A DNA stretch of 64,000 nt from an uncultured Clostridia bacterium (GCA_947626815.1 CANQTN010000001.1:80483-144482), one strand, 5' to 3'. Positions 41,818 through 51,151 are shown, counted from the stretch's first letter. The notes: generated by a model not told the origin, from the sequence alone. A program made the numbers and translations.

Positions 41818-42354
41818 ATGCAAATTATTACGTATATATCTAATTTAGCGATGCCTTTGATTATTTTGATAATTGTTATTTATTCTGCAATAGAAAAAAA
41901 TAAAGTGTTTGATGATTTTATAGATGGGGCGAAGGAAGGTCTTGGAATTGTTATAAATATTTTACCAACTTTGATAGGAATTTTTGTTGCAATTGGTACA
42001 CTTAGAAGTTCTGGAATTTTGGATATGATAATTGGATTTATTACTCCAATTTTGAATATTATCCATTTTCCAAAAGAAGTTATGCCACTTGCGATGTTAA
42101 GACCAATTTCAGGTAGTGGAGCAATGGCAGTTGCGACAGATATAATGAAAACGTATGGTGTTGATAGTAGTATAGGAATAATTACATCAACTATAATGGG
42201 ATCAACAGAAACAACGTTATATACTATTGCTATTTATACAAGTTGTGTAAAAATAAAGAAAACAAGAGGAATATTAATTGCAGCATTAACAGCAGATATA
42301 ATTGGGATGTTGGTTAGTGTAATAGTATGTGAAATAGTGATAAAATATATTTAA
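41818..42354 (+). CDS. spmB: Spore maturation protein B
   Basis: About 178 residues with several transmembrane helices, KVFDDFIDGAKEGLGIVINI near residue 30, and RPISGSGAMAVATDIMKTYG and STETTLYTIAIY in the second half, typical of SpmB. The ATG at 41818 follows AAAAGGAG, which lies inside the end of spmA. SpmA and SpmB are translated together and are needed for spore core dehydration and heat resistance in Bacillus and Clostridium. Confidence 0.93.
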   Translation: MQIITYISNLAMPLIILIIVIYSAIEKNKVFDDFIDGAKEGLGIVINILPTLIGIFVAIGTLRSSGILDMIIGFITPILNIIHFPKEVMPLAMLRPISGSGAMAVATDIMKTYGVDSSIGIITSTIMGSTETTLYTIAIYTSCVKIKKTRGILIAALTADIIGMLVSVIVCEIVIKYI

Positions 42355-42394
42355 ACTTAGTAGAACGATGTCGAATTTTGTCAAAAAGTTTTTG

Positions 42395-42423
42395 TTGACA
42401 AATTATAAAAATTAAGGTAAAAT
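42395..42423 (+). promoter_or_regulatory. Perfect-spacing sigma-A promoter with no obvious gene
   Basis: TTGACA (42395-42400), 17 bases, TAAAAT (42418-42423). It reads into the region between spmB and rlmH, where only a very short frame lies. Confidence 0.6.
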
Positions 42424-42429
42424 ATGTTC

Positions 42430-42534
42430 ATGATTATAAAAATATTATTATTTATGTCAATTTTTTTTATTATAAGAGAAGTTGTAATTTATTATTTAAG
42501 TCAAGATATTAAGAAAAAGTTTTTCAAAAAATAG
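42430..42534 (+). CDS. Possible leaderless 34-residue membrane peptide
   Basis: The ATG lies exactly where transcription from the promoter at 42395 should start. The frame encodes one hydrophobic helix and a basic end (DIKKKFFKK). No ribosome site is needed if the mRNA is leaderless. There is no homology that I recognise, so it may be a chance frame; the RNA itself could be the product. Confidence 0.25.
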   Translation: MIIKILLFMSIFFIIREVVIYYLSQDIKKKFFKK

Positions 42535-42541
42535 TTTTTAC

Positions 42542-42669
42542 TTTTGTAGAGAAAATATTATCCCCCACAAAAAATAAAAATATGTAATAATTATAAAAGT
42601 ATAAAAACTTAAAGTTCGCCCCTATAATGCAAGAATTTTAGTTTCTAGTGATATTTTCTCTACAAAATA
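42542..42669. repeat. Short element with 18-base inverted ends
   Basis: TTTTGTAGAGAAAATAT at 42542 and its complement at 42651 enclose about 90 bases containing TATCCCCCAC and GTTCGCCCCTATAATG. It may be a small non-autonomous element or a long terminator-like structure. Only one copy is seen in this window. Confidence 0.45.
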
Positions 42670-42676
42670 TTATATA

Positions 42677-43156
42677 TTATCTATGATAAGTTTCACCATT
42701 TAATATTTTAAAGCCTCTAAAAATTTGTTCTAAAAGGAAAACTCTAATTAATTGATGAGGAAAAGTCATTTTAGAAAAGCATATACTTTTTTGGCATTTA
42801 CTTAAAATTTCTTGATTAAGTCCTAAAGATCCGCCTATAATGAAAGTAATATTACTATGTGACATGGAAATATTATTTATCATGTAAGAAAATTCTTCAG
42901 AAGAATATTGCAATCCATTTAAGTCTAAAGCAATTGTATAGGAATCACTTTTTATATGTTTTATTATATTAGAGCATTCTTTAAATTTAATTTCATTTTC
43001 AATTGCAGAATTTAATTTATCTGGTATTTTTTCATCAGGAAGTTCTAAAATTTCTAATTTACAATATTTAGATAATCTCTTGCTATATTCATAAATAGCT
43101 GATTTTAAGTAGTCTTCTTTTATTTTGCCAATACATATTATTTTAAAAGTCAACAT
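42677..43156 (-). CDS. rlmH: 23S rRNA (pseudouridine-1915-N3)-methyltransferase RlmH
   Basis: 159 residues, the usual RlmH length (SPOUT fold). MLTFKIICIGKIKEDYLK at the start, FIIGGSLGLNQEI (SAM-binding knot) and the end FPHQLIRVFLLEQIFRGFKI with HR near the last residue are diagnostic. It methylates N3 of pseudouridine 1915 in helix 69 of 23S rRNA. GGGAGG lies before the ATG. It follows walJ, as in Bacillus. Confidence 0.96.
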   Translation of the reverse strand: MLTFKIICIGKIKEDYLKSAIYEYSKRLSKYCKLEILELPDEKIPDKLNSAIENEIKFKECSNIIKHIKSDSYTIALDLNGLQYSSEEFSYMINNISMSHSNITFIIGGSLGLNQEILSKCQKSICFSKMTFPHQLIRVFLLEQIFRGFKILNGETYHR

Positions 43157-43182
43157 AAAATCCTCCCAAAATTAATAATTAT

Positions 43183-43975
43183 TTAAATATTTATTAATTT
43201 ACTATGTGATTCTCTATTTGCAACACTAAGTTGTAAGGAATTTTGATTAAAGGAATTATTTATAATTAGTTCATCAACAACAGTTTGGTAGGCAAGTTCT
43301 GGAAAATTATTTTCTTTACTTAAATGACCTAACATTGCAGTTTTTAACCCTGATTTTAATAGGTGTGAAATTGTTTTTCCAGCAGCTTCATTTGATAAGT
43401 GACCGAGTTGGACCAGCAATTCTAGATTTTAATGTAAAAGGATATGAAGAGCAACGTAAAACTTCTGGGTCATAATTTGCTTCTAACATAATAAATAAAC
43501 TTTCTTCAAGTTGTTTTAAAATGTTGTTTGTCATATGTCCAATATCTGTTGCAATACTTATTTTTTTATTATCTTTCCAGATGTTAAATCCACAAGGATT
43601 ATTAGCATCATGTGGAATTGAAAAAGGTTTTATATCTAAATCGCCAATTGAAAATTTATCAGAGGTTTTAAAAATTTTAATGTTATTACTATTAATTTTG
43701 TCTCTTTGCTTAGGCATACCATCTAGTGTTTCTTGATTAACAAAAACTGGTATGTTAAATTTTTTAGAAAAAGTTCCTAATCCTTGTACATGATCTACGT
43801 GTTCATGTGTAATTAGAATTCCATCTAAAGATGAGGGATCTATATTAATATTTAATAGAGCATTTTCAATTTTTTTACTACTAACTCCAGCATCAACCAA
43901 TATTTTAGTATTTGATGAAGAGACAAATAGACTGTTACCACTGCTTCCACTATATAAACTACAAAAATTTAACAT
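43183..43975 (-). CDS. walJ: WalJ (YycJ) metallo-beta-lactamase-fold hydrolase, +1 frameshift at CGG
   Basis: With a +1 step at in-frame CGG (43405-43403, minus strand) the protein has about 263 residues, the usual WalJ length. SSGNS near the start, the metal-binding motif THEHVDHVQG (about residues 56-65) and IATDIGHM are present before the shift. After it comes HLSNEAAGKTISHLL with LGHLSKENN. Reading GGT after skipping the C gives GHLSN, the family motif; zero-frame reading gives RSLIK and a stop 12 bases later. WalJ is a probable nuclease tied to the WalRK wall-homeostasis system and to replication or division timing. The gene would be called split or broken by standard annotation. Confidence 0.88.
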
Positions 43976-44019
43976 AATTTATTAATTCCTTTGTTTGATA
44001 TTACTTTTTATAACAATGA

Positions 44020-45279
44020 TTATTCATTAATTCTTTTAATATTTGCGCCAAGTTTTCTAAATTTTTCTTCTATGTTTTCATAACCTCTATCAATATGTTC
44101 TAAGTTATAAACTTCAGTTATTCCATCTGCAGATATTCCTGCAATGACAAGAGCAGCTCCTGCTCGTAGATCAGATGAGTATACTGGGCTACCTGTTAAT
44201 TTTTTGACTCCTTCAAAAAAAGCAGTTTTTCCTTGCGCTGTTATTTTTGCTCCCATTTTATTTAACTCTTCTGTATATTGAAATCTAGAATCCCAAATAC
44301 TTTCGTGAATTATACTGTTCCCATTTGCCAAAGATAGTACAACACCCATTTGTGGTTGCAAATCAGTTGGAAAACCTGGATATGGTAGAGTTTTAATTGT
44401 AGCTTTATGTGGTCTTTTATCACACCAAACATGAATACTATCTATATTATCTTCTACATTACCACCTACTTCAATAATTTTAGCAGTGATAGATTCTAGG
44501 TGTTTCGTAATACAATTTTTGATAACAATATCTCCTTTAGTTGCAACAGCAGCTAGCATAAAAGTGCCAGCTTCAATTTGATCAGGGACAACTGAATAAG
44601 TGGCGTTTCCATTTAATTTTTTGACACCATTTATTTTTATAACATCTGTTCCAGCGCCTCTAATATCAGCTCCCATTGTGTTTAAAAAATTAGCAACATC
44701 TACTATATGAGGTTCTTTTGCGGCATTATCTATTACTGTAGTACCTTCTGCTAAAACACTTGCAAGCATTACATTGATAGTTGCACCAACAGAAACGACA
44801 TCCATATATATAGGAGCTCCTGTTAATTTTTGAGCTTTTGCATAAATGGTACCTTTTTCTGTAGTTATGGTTGCACCTAGACTTTCAAAACCTTTTATGT
44901 GTTGGTCAATAGGTCTTGCACCTAATTTGCAGCCACCTGGCATTCCAACTTCAATTTCTCCTTTTCTACCTAACATGGCTCCAATCACATAGTAAGAAGC
45001 TCTGAATTTACTAGTTAAATCTAAAGGTGCAGTAGTTGTAGATAAATTAGAAGTATCTATTGTAATACTATTTTTAGTGTTCCATTTTATTTTAGCACCT
45101 AATTTTTCTAATATTTCGCAAGATATTTTTATATCACTTATATTTGGCAAGTTTTCGATAGTACAACTACCGTTTATTAAAAGTGTTGCAGGTAAAATTG
45201 CAACAGCTGCATTTTTTGCTCCATTAATTGTTACTTCTCCTTTTAAAGGTGTAGGACCTTTTATTACTAGTTTTTCCAA
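44020..45279 (-). CDS. murA: UDP-N-acetylglucosamine 1-carboxyvinyltransferase MurA
   Basis: About 419 residues. INGAKNAAVAILPA near the start binds substrate; the catalytic cysteine is in PGGCKLGARPIDQH (about residues 112-125); PYPGFPTDLQPQMG and GYENIEEKFRKLGANI are at the end. It transfers enolpyruvate to UDP-GlcNAc, the first step of peptidoglycan synthesis. I choose TTG 45279, preceded by GGGGG, because it gives the standard MEKLVIKG start; an ATG 15 bases further upstream lacks a ribosome site. Confidence 0.93.
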   Translation of the reverse strand: MEKLVIKGPTPLKGEVTINGAKNAAVAILPATLLINGSCTIENLPNISDIKISCEILEKLGAKIKWNTKNSITIDTSNLSTTTAPLDLTSKFRASYYVIGAMLGRKGEIEVGMPGGCKLGARPIDQHIKGFESLGATITTEKGTIYAKAQKLTGAPIYMDVVSVGATINVMLASVLAEGTTVIDNAAKEPHIVDVANFLNTMGADIRGAGTDVIKINGVKKLNGNATYSVVPDQIEAGTFMLAAVATKGDIVIKNCITKHLESITAKIIEVGGNVEDNIDSIHVWCDKRPHKATIKTLPYPGFPTDLQPQMGVVLSLANGNSIIHESIWDSRFQYTEELNKMGAKITAQGKTAFFEGVKKLTGSPVYSSDLRAGAALVIAGISADGITEVYNLEHIDRGYENIEEKFRKLGANIKRINE

Positions 45280-45310
45280 TTGTAATACCCCCATATAGAA
45301 TGATCACATC

Positions 45311-45338
45311 AAAAAAGAGTGTAAAAATATAACACTCT
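45311..45338 (-). terminator. Terminator of spoIIR
   Basis: On the minus strand, AGAGTGT and ACACTCT arms followed by six T, between spoIIR and murA. Confidence 0.75.
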
Positions 45339-45380
45339 ATTACATAAATAAAATATAACATAAAGTTTTAATGTTTGCAA

Positions 45381-46022
45381 CTATTTTTTTGCAGTTGTTA
45401 AATCAAAATGGTTAAAAAATTCTAGTAATTTAAATTTAAATTGTATTTCAGGACTTGATTTATCAGATACAAGAGCAAATTCTTCATCAGATAAAGAATT
45501 TTTTATTGTCTCTTTAGATTCATCAGGTACTATTCCAGAAGAAATATCTACAAAACATAGAGGGGGAAACATTACACACCACCAATTTTGACCTTTAGCT
45601 TCACCAACTTCAATTTTTAAAGCATCATAATTACCAGCAGGTAAAGAAATGTCACCATAATTTTTGGTAGGAAACTTAAAATTTCCAATATCTATTTTAA
45701 CATTATAAGAATAACCTTGGTCTTTGATGGTTTGAGCTGCAATTCTTTCAAATTCACTTTTATTTTTTTCAACAATTGAAATGGCTTCTTCTTTGGTCTT
45801 ACATTCTGTACATATTGAATTCATGTAATTTAACAAATTGTCTCTAACAATATATTTTAAGTTTTGATCTTCTGTACTATCACTATTGGCAATTACATGT
45901 AATCTAAAAACACTGTCACAAATGTCAGAGGAAATATTTTGTGCATAGGAAAAAGCACAAATAGAGCAATATAATAGGATAAGTAAAAATAAAATGATTA
46001 CCATTTTTAAATTTTTTTTCAT
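45381..46022 (-). CDS. spoIIR: Stage II sporulation protein R
   Basis: 213 residues with a signal peptide or anchor (about residues 6-27), then FRLHVIANSDSTEDQNLKY and NWWCVMFPPLCFVD, the hallmark motifs of SpoIIR. It is made in the forespore under sigma F, secreted across the septal membrane, and triggers SpoIIGA to activate sigma E in the mother cell. GGAGGTAAC lies before the ATG. Confidence 0.95.
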   Translation of the reverse strand: MKKNLKMVIILFLLILLYCSICAFSYAQNISSDICDSVFRLHVIANSDSTEDQNLKYIVRDNLLNYMNSICTECKTKEEAISIVEKNKSEFERIAAQTIKDQGYSYNVKIDIGNFKFPTKNYGDISLPAGNYDALKIEVGEAKGQNWWCVMFPPLCFVDISSGIVPDESKETIKNSLSDEEFALVSDKSSPEIQFKFKLLEFFNHFDLTTAKK

Positions 46023-46155
46023 AAGTTACCTCCGTCATAAAAAATTTCAAAAATATTCTTTACAATTAATTATTAACAATTTTGAAAATTTTATACTAAA
46101 ATTTACGAAATATAGAAAGTGTCGAAAAATGCGATGAATTTTATTTGAAATAATA

Positions 46156-46184
46156 TTGACATATTTGTAAAGAAATGGTAAAAT
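46156..46184 (+). promoter_or_regulatory. Sigma-A promoter of the 46244 gene
   Basis: TTGACA (46156-46161), 17 bases, TAAAAT (46179-46184). Confidence 0.75.
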
Positions 46185-46243
46185 TTACCATAAGAAAAAA
46201 TATTATTTCCAAATTATTTTATAGTTGAAAGGAAGAATTTCAA

Positions 46244-46714
46244 ATGAATAAAAACGAAATTACGAGAGAAAAGCTATGTGCATTTTATGCTAGTGATTAT
46301 CATTTTGAAATGGTAAGCTTACCATATATGAGCAAAAAATTGGAGAATAATAGTGAAGTAATAATATTAACAGAAAATGATTTAGAGAATACAATAAAAA
46401 ATTTATTATTAAGAGTAAACTTAAGAGAAGAAAAAAAGCAAAATATATTAGATATAAACTGGAAGAATGATGATAAAAACAAGATGAAAACAATAGAAAA
46501 TGCAGTTAAAGAAAATAAAAATATGACTATTTTTGTAAAAGGAAAACCAACATATATAGATGATATAAATAAAGATTTAAAGCCATATATAATGAATGAT
46601 AAAAATGTAGAAATAATTAATTGTTATAATATTGAAGAAATTGGGGACAATATGAGTACAATTGTATCACAATACAGCAAAATTTTAACTACAACAGGTG
46701 AAAAAGAAATATAA
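46244..46714 (+). CDS. Hypothetical cytoplasmic protein
   Basis: 156 residues, no signal or membrane segment, alternating helices and strands. I do not recognise a family. IILTENDLENTIKNLLLRV and MTIFVKGKPTYIDDINKDL suggest a small alpha/beta fold. A good promoter and GAAAGGAAG ribosome site make it a real gene. It stands before the UDP-sugar pyrophosphorylase gene, in the same direction. Confidence 0.7.
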   Translation: MNKNEITREKLCAFYASDYHFEMVSLPYMSKKLENNSEVIILTENDLENTIKNLLLRVNLREEKKQNILDINWKNDDKNKMKTIENAVKENKNMTIFVKGKPTYIDDINKDLKPYIMNDKNVEIINCYNIEEIGDNMSTIVSQYSKILTTTGEKEI

Positions 46715-46831
46715 AAATTGTAAAAAACAGTTGCTTATTTTCTTAAAATAGTATATAACTAATAGAAGCAGATAAATTTATCTGTTTTGTTAGGATGATT
46801 TGTATATTATAATTAAGAGAGGATTTTCGAT

Positions 46832-48082
46832 ATGGACAATAAAATCGATGAAATACAGGGAACTTTAAAAAAGTATGGTCAAGAACATTTAATAAAACAG
46901 TATGAAAAATTAAATGAAGAAAAAAGGAAATTATTTTTAGAACAACTTGAATCAGTAGATTTTGAATTAATTCAAAATTTATATAATACAACAAATAAAG
47001 AAAAAAAGAATAATAAAGATGAAATTACACCAATAGAATATTTAGACAAATATAAATTATATGATGAATATAAGAGATATGAAAATATAGGTATAAAAGC
47101 AATAAAAGAAGGAAAATTAGCTGTAGTTACTATGGCAGGAGGACAAGGAACACGATTAGGGCATAATGGACCAAAAGGAACATATGACATAGGCTTAGAT
47201 TCACATAAATCTTTATTTGAATTATTAAGTGATTATATAAAAGAACAAGAAAAGAAATATAATGTTATCATACCATGGTTTATAATGACAAGTAGAGAAA
47301 ATAATAAAGATACTATAAACTTTTTTGAAAAACGTAAATACTTTGGACATCAGAAAGATAAAAATATCTTTTTCTTTGTGCAAGGTGAATTGCCAATGAT
47401 TGATACAGAAGGTAAAATATTAATTGGAGAAGATGGTTTGATAAAAGTAGCAGCAGATGGGCATGGTGGAATTTATGAATCTCTAGTAAAAAGAGGAATG
47501 ACTCAAAAGATGAGACAGATGGGAATTGAATGGGTATTTATAGGTGGAGTAGATAATTGCTTAGTAAAAATGGTAGATCCTGTATTAATGGGAGTGGCAA
47601 TAGATAAAGAAGTTACTGTTGCTTGTAAATCTGTTGTAAAGGCAAATCCACATGAAAATGTAGGTGTATTTTGTAAAAAAAATGGAAGACCAAATGTTAT
47701 AGAATATTCAGAGATAACAGAAGAAATGGCAGAAGCTACAGATGAAGATGGTGAATTGCTTTATGGAGAATCTCATATATTATGTAATTTATTTAGTGTC
47801 GAAGCAATAGAAAGAATGGGAGCAAATCCTTTACCATATCATATAGCACATAAAAAAGCAAAATATATAGATAAAGATGGAAATTTAATAGTACCAGATT
47901 CGCCAAATGCTTATAAATTTGAAGCATTTTTGTTTGATGCATTTGGAGAGGTAGATGAAATGGCAATACTTAGAGTAAAGAGAGAAGAAGAGTTTGCACC
48001 TGTAAAAAATTCGGATGAAGCTGGAGTAGATTGCCCAAAAACTGCAAGGGAATTATATAAAAGGTTTCATAACTTGGATTAA
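46832..48082 (+). CDS. UTP-sugar-1-phosphate uridylyltransferase (UDPGP family)
   Basis: 416 residues. The nucleotide-binding motif AGGQGTRLGHNGPKG is at about residues 94-108; VFIGGVDNCLVKMVDP and KYIDKDGN follow. The family joins UTP and glucose-1-phosphate or N-acetylhexosamine-1-phosphate. The length and the N-terminal helical extension are closest to the UDP-N-acetylhexosamine pyrophosphorylases. The phosphohexomutase gene 0.5 kb downstream could supply its substrate, and the glycosyltransferase at 55815 could use the product; both links are inference. Confidence 0.87.
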   Translation: MDNKIDEIQGTLKKYGQEHLIKQYEKLNEEKRKLFLEQLESVDFELIQNLYNTTNKEKKNNKDEITPIEYLDKYKLYDEYKRYENIGIKAIKEGKLAVVTMAGGQGTRLGHNGPKGTYDIGLDSHKSLFELLSDYIKEQEKKYNVIIPWFIMTSRENNKDTINFFEKRKYFGHQKDKNIFFFVQGELPMIDTEGKILIGEDGLIKVAADGHGGIYESLVKRGMTQKMRQMGIEWVFIGGVDNCLVKMVDPVLMGVAIDKEVTVACKSVVKANPHENVGVFCKKNGRPNVIEYSEITEEMAEATDEDGELLYGESHILCNLFSVEAIERMGANPLPYHIAHKKAKYIDKDGNLIVPDSPNAYKFEAFLFDAFGEVDEMAILRVKREEEFAPVKNSDEAGVDCPKTARELYKRFHNLD

Positions 48083-48170
48083 TAAATTTAGGAATGTTTT
48101 CAATTTTATTAAAATTTGAAGATATTCTTTTTTTTATATTCTAGGAAAATCATCTTTTTTATATTTTTTG

Positions 48171-48516
48171 CATAATTAGTGATAGTATCTTTTTGGTAGG
48201 GGACTTCATCTAAAAAATAAGTTTAAAAGTTCGTTCAAGAAGATTTTAATTAAGAAGTTTTAAAATAATTTTATGGCACCCTTTCATGTCAAACATGAAC
48301 ATTTTCCATAAAATCATTAAAAAACTTCTAAATTAAATTTCTTTCAATTCACTTTTTTACTTATTTTTTTAGATGAAGTCCACTATTAAAAAGATCAATG
48401 CTGTTAACTTAAGAAATTGCTCTAGATAATATATTATTTAACTGCATAAATAATATATTATCTAGAGCAAGTTCTTAAGTTGACAGCATTGCCAAAAGAT
48501 ATTATTACTAATTATG
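48171..48516. repeat. Palindromic element, family Z, split by an X element
   Basis: Outer arms CATAATTAGTGATAGTATC and the matching TATTATTACTAATTATG, inner arms GACTTCATCTAAAAAATAAG and complement. The core has TTCGTTCAAGAAGAT, ATTTTATGGCACCC, CATGTC and CCATAAAAT, and is about 90 percent alike, by eye, to the copy at 55518. The right arm is interrupted at 48396 by an X element. No coding capacity. Confidence 0.75.
48396..48491. repeat. X-arm hairpin element nested in the Z element
   Basis: A 45-base left arm beginning CAATGCTGTTAACTTAAG and its complement enclose only six to ten bases (ACTGCA). Two positions are mismatched. The same arms occur at 1211 and 8192. Confidence 0.8.
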
Positions 48517-48562
48517 TCAAAGATGAAAAAAATAACCTATTTAGATCCTAGCAAAAAATCAC

Positions 48563-48591
48563 TTGTCAAAAAAAATATTATAAAGTATAAT
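48563..48591 (+). promoter_or_regulatory. Sigma-A promoter of the phosphohexomutase gene
   Basis: TTGTCA (48563-48568), 17 bases, TATAAT (48586-48591), 25 bases before the ATG; it rules out longer starts. Confidence 0.8.
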
Positions 48592-48616
48592 GAGGGAAAG
48601 AAAAGGAGGAGATAGA

Positions 48617-50341
48617 ATGGATTATTTGAAAGAATACCAAAAATGGTGTGAAAGTCCAGAATTTGATGAAGAAACAAAAAGTGAATTATTAGCAATAAAA
48701 GACAATAAAGAAGAAATAGAAGACAGATTTTATAAAGAATTAGAATTTGGGACAGCAGGACTAAGAGGTGTAATTGGTGCTGGGACGAATAGAATGAATA
48801 AGTATACAGTAGGAAAAGCAACACAAGGATTAGCAAATTATATAGTAGAGCAAGGAACACAAGAAAAAGGAGTGGCAATAGGATATGATTCTAGGAAAAT
48901 GTCAAAAGAATTTAGTATGCAGACAGCTTTAATATTATGTGCAAATGGAATAAAAGCGTATTTGTTTGAAAATTTAAGACCAGTACCAGAATTATCCTTT
49001 GCATTAAGAACTTTAGGATGTACTGCAGGAATAATGATAACAGCAAGTCATAATCCACCAAAATATAATGGATATAAAGTATATTGGGATGATGGTTCTC
49101 AAATAGTAGCTCCAATGGATAAAGATATAATTAATAAGGTAAGAAATGTAAAAAGTTTTAATGATATTAAAAAAATGTCAGAGCAAGAAGCTAAAGAAAA
49201 AGGATTATTAAAAATAATTGGAAAAGAGATGGATGATAAGTATTTGAGTACATTGAAAGATATGGTTTTAAATCCTGATATAATGAAAAAGCAAGGTAAA
49301 AAAATCAAAGTGATTTATACACCTTTACATGGAACAGGAAATACAATAGCGAAAAAACTTTTAAATGAATTGGGTATGGAAAATGTTTATGTAGTACCAG
49401 AACAAAGTGAACCAGATGGAAATTTTCCAACTGTTGATTATCCTAATCCAGAAGATTTAAGAGCTTTTAAATTATCATTAGAATTAGCTAAAAAAGTGGA
49501 TGCAGATGTTATTTTAGCAAATGATCCAGATGCAGATCGTTTGGGAATATTAGTAAAAGATGCAAAAACAGGTAAATATATGGAATATACTGGAAATATG
49601 TCTGCTTTGCTAATTGCAGAATATAGAATTTCTCAAATGAAAGAAAAAGGAATGTTACCAAATAATGGAATGTTTATAACGACTGTTGTTTCTTCAGATT
49701 TAGCTAAAGCCATTGCAAAATACTATGATTTAGAATGTATAGAGGTATTAACAGGTTTTAAAAATATAGGACGTGTAATGAAACAAGCAGAAGAAAAAAT
49801 GGATAAAACTTATGTGTTTGGTTTTGAGGAAAGTTATGGATGTCTAATTGGAGATTATGCTAGAGACAAAGATGGAATTGCAGCAGTAATGGCGCTTTGT
49901 GAAGCAGCATGTTATTATGCAGAACAAGGAAAAACATTGTGGGATGCAATGATAGATATTTATGAAAAATATGGATATTATAAAGAAACCTTGGTATCAA
50001 TTGTAAAAGAGGGCTCACAAGGAGCAGAAGAAATTAAAAATATGATGACTAAGATGAGAAATACAGATATTCATAAAATAGGTGAATATAATGTATTAAC
50101 ATTTAAAGATATAGAAAATGATGTTGTTAAAAACATGCAAACAGGGGAAATAACAAAAACAGGTTTACCAAAATCTAATGTATTGTATTATGAATTAGAA
50201 GGAAATAATTGGTGTTGTATTAGACCATCTGGAACAGAACCAAAAATAAAATTATATATGGGAATAAAAGCAAAAACTGATGAAGAAGCAAGTAAAAAAT
50301 TAGAGGAATTAAAAAATGCAATGTTAGAATTGATAAAATAG
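48617..50341 (+). CDS. pgcA: Phosphoglucomutase/phosphomannomutase (PgcA-like)
   Basis: About 574 residues, the length of PgcA-type mutases. The phosphoserine loop is TASHNPPKYNGYK (about residues 141-153), the metal loop DPDADRLG (about 303-310), the sugar-binding loop GFEESYG and the phosphate loop RPSGTEPKIKLY near the end. It interconverts glucose-6-phosphate and glucose-1-phosphate, feeding UDP-glucose for glycolipid and wall polymers. ATG 48617 follows AAAAGGAGGAG and suits the promoter. Confidence 0.93.
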   Translation: MDYLKEYQKWCESPEFDEETKSELLAIKDNKEEIEDRFYKELEFGTAGLRGVIGAGTNRMNKYTVGKATQGLANYIVEQGTQEKGVAIGYDSRKMSKEFSMQTALILCANGIKAYLFENLRPVPELSFALRTLGCTAGIMITASHNPPKYNGYKVYWDDGSQIVAPMDKDIINKVRNVKSFNDIKKMSEQEAKEKGLLKIIGKEMDDKYLSTLKDMVLNPDIMKKQGKKIKVIYTPLHGTGNTIAKKLLNELGMENVYVVPEQSEPDGNFPTVDYPNPEDLRAFKLSLELAKKVDADVILANDPDADRLGILVKDAKTGKYMEYTGNMSALLIAEYRISQMKEKGMLPNNGMFITTVVSSDLAKAIAKYYDLECIEVLTGFKNIGRVMKQAEEKMDKTYVFGFEESYGCLIGDYARDKDGIAAVMALCEAACYYAEQGKTLWDAMIDIYEKYGYYKETLVSIVKEGSQGAEEIKNMMTKMRNTDIHKIGEYNVLTFKDIENDVVKNMQTGEITKTGLPKSNVLYYELEGNNWCCIRPSGTEPKIKLYMGIKAKTDEEASKKLEELKNAMLELIK

Positions 50342-50362
50342 TTATTTGGGACTGAGATATAT

Positions 50363-50398
50363 AAAAACTTTAGAATATAAAATTATTCTAAAGTTTTT
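50363..50398. terminator. Bidirectional terminator between pgcA and the ttcA-like gene
   Basis: AAAAACTTTAGAAT and ATTCTAAAGTTTTT arms; the minus-strand gene ends within it. Confidence 0.8.
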
Positions 50399-51102
50399 AT
50401 TTTCCAATCATCTAAATTTCTTTGAATAGCTCCAAATAAATTAGCTCGTAGCATAGGAATATTTTTAGATAATGATAAAATTAAATTTTTCATATCTTCT
50501 CTTTTTGAACTTCCATCCATAGGACAAACTTTAGGCATTATATTTAGATTATTCTTTTTTATAAATTTTTTAGTTTCTTTTTCAGGGGTATATACTAGAG
50601 GTCTGATTAGAGTAATTTTGGTTCTGTCCATATAACTCACAGGTGAAAAAGTTTTTATGCTTCCTGTATATAGTAAATTAAGTAAAAAAGTTTCTAAAAC
50701 ATCATCTTGATTATGCCCAATTGCTATTTTATTACAGTTTTCTCTAACTGCAATAGAATTAATAACTCCTCTACGTAAATTAGCACAGAGTGAACATGGA
50801 TTTTTTTCTTTTCTAATATCAAATACGATTTCTTTTGCATTGCTTTTTTCAATAAATAATGGAATATCCAAACTATCACAGGTTTTGTGTAATAAATTTG
50901 TATCAAAAAAAGTAAAACCAGGGTCAATACTAATTGCAATTATGTCAAATTTTTTAGGATAGAATCTTTGTAATGCTTTAAAAGCGTGTAACATAGTAAC
51001 TGAGTCTTTTCCACCAGATAGACATATAGCAATTTTGTCATTTTCATTTATCATTTTATATTCTTCTATTGCTTTTCTCATATAACTTAGTATTCTCTGC
51101 AT
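50383..51102 (-). CDS. TtcA/TilS-type PP-loop tRNA-modifying enzyme
   Basis: About 239 residues. The PP-loop SGGKDS is at about residues 28-33; CSLC and NQDDVLETFLLNLLYTGS follow. Members of the TtcA group use a [4Fe-4S] cluster and ATP to thiolate tRNA, for example C32. The exact position modified in Firmicutes is not settled. I choose the inner ATG at 51102, which has GGTGAT before it and gives the usual MQRILSYMRKAIEEY start. Confidence 0.82.
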   Translation of the reverse strand: MQRILSYMRKAIEEYKMINENDKIAICLSGGKDSVTMLHAFKALQRFYPKKFDIIAISIDPGFTFFDTNLLHKTCDSLDIPLFIEKSNAKEIVFDIRKEKNPCSLCANLRRGVINSIAVRENCNKIAIGHNQDDVLETFLLNLLYTGSIKTFSPVSYMDRTKITLIRPLVYTPEKETKKFIKKNNLNIMPKVCPMDGSSKREDMKNLILSLSKNIPMLRANLFGAIQRNLDDWKIKTLE

Positions 51103-51151
51103 TTTTATCACCAATAATATTATATCAGATCTTGTCAAGACTAAAAAGTAT

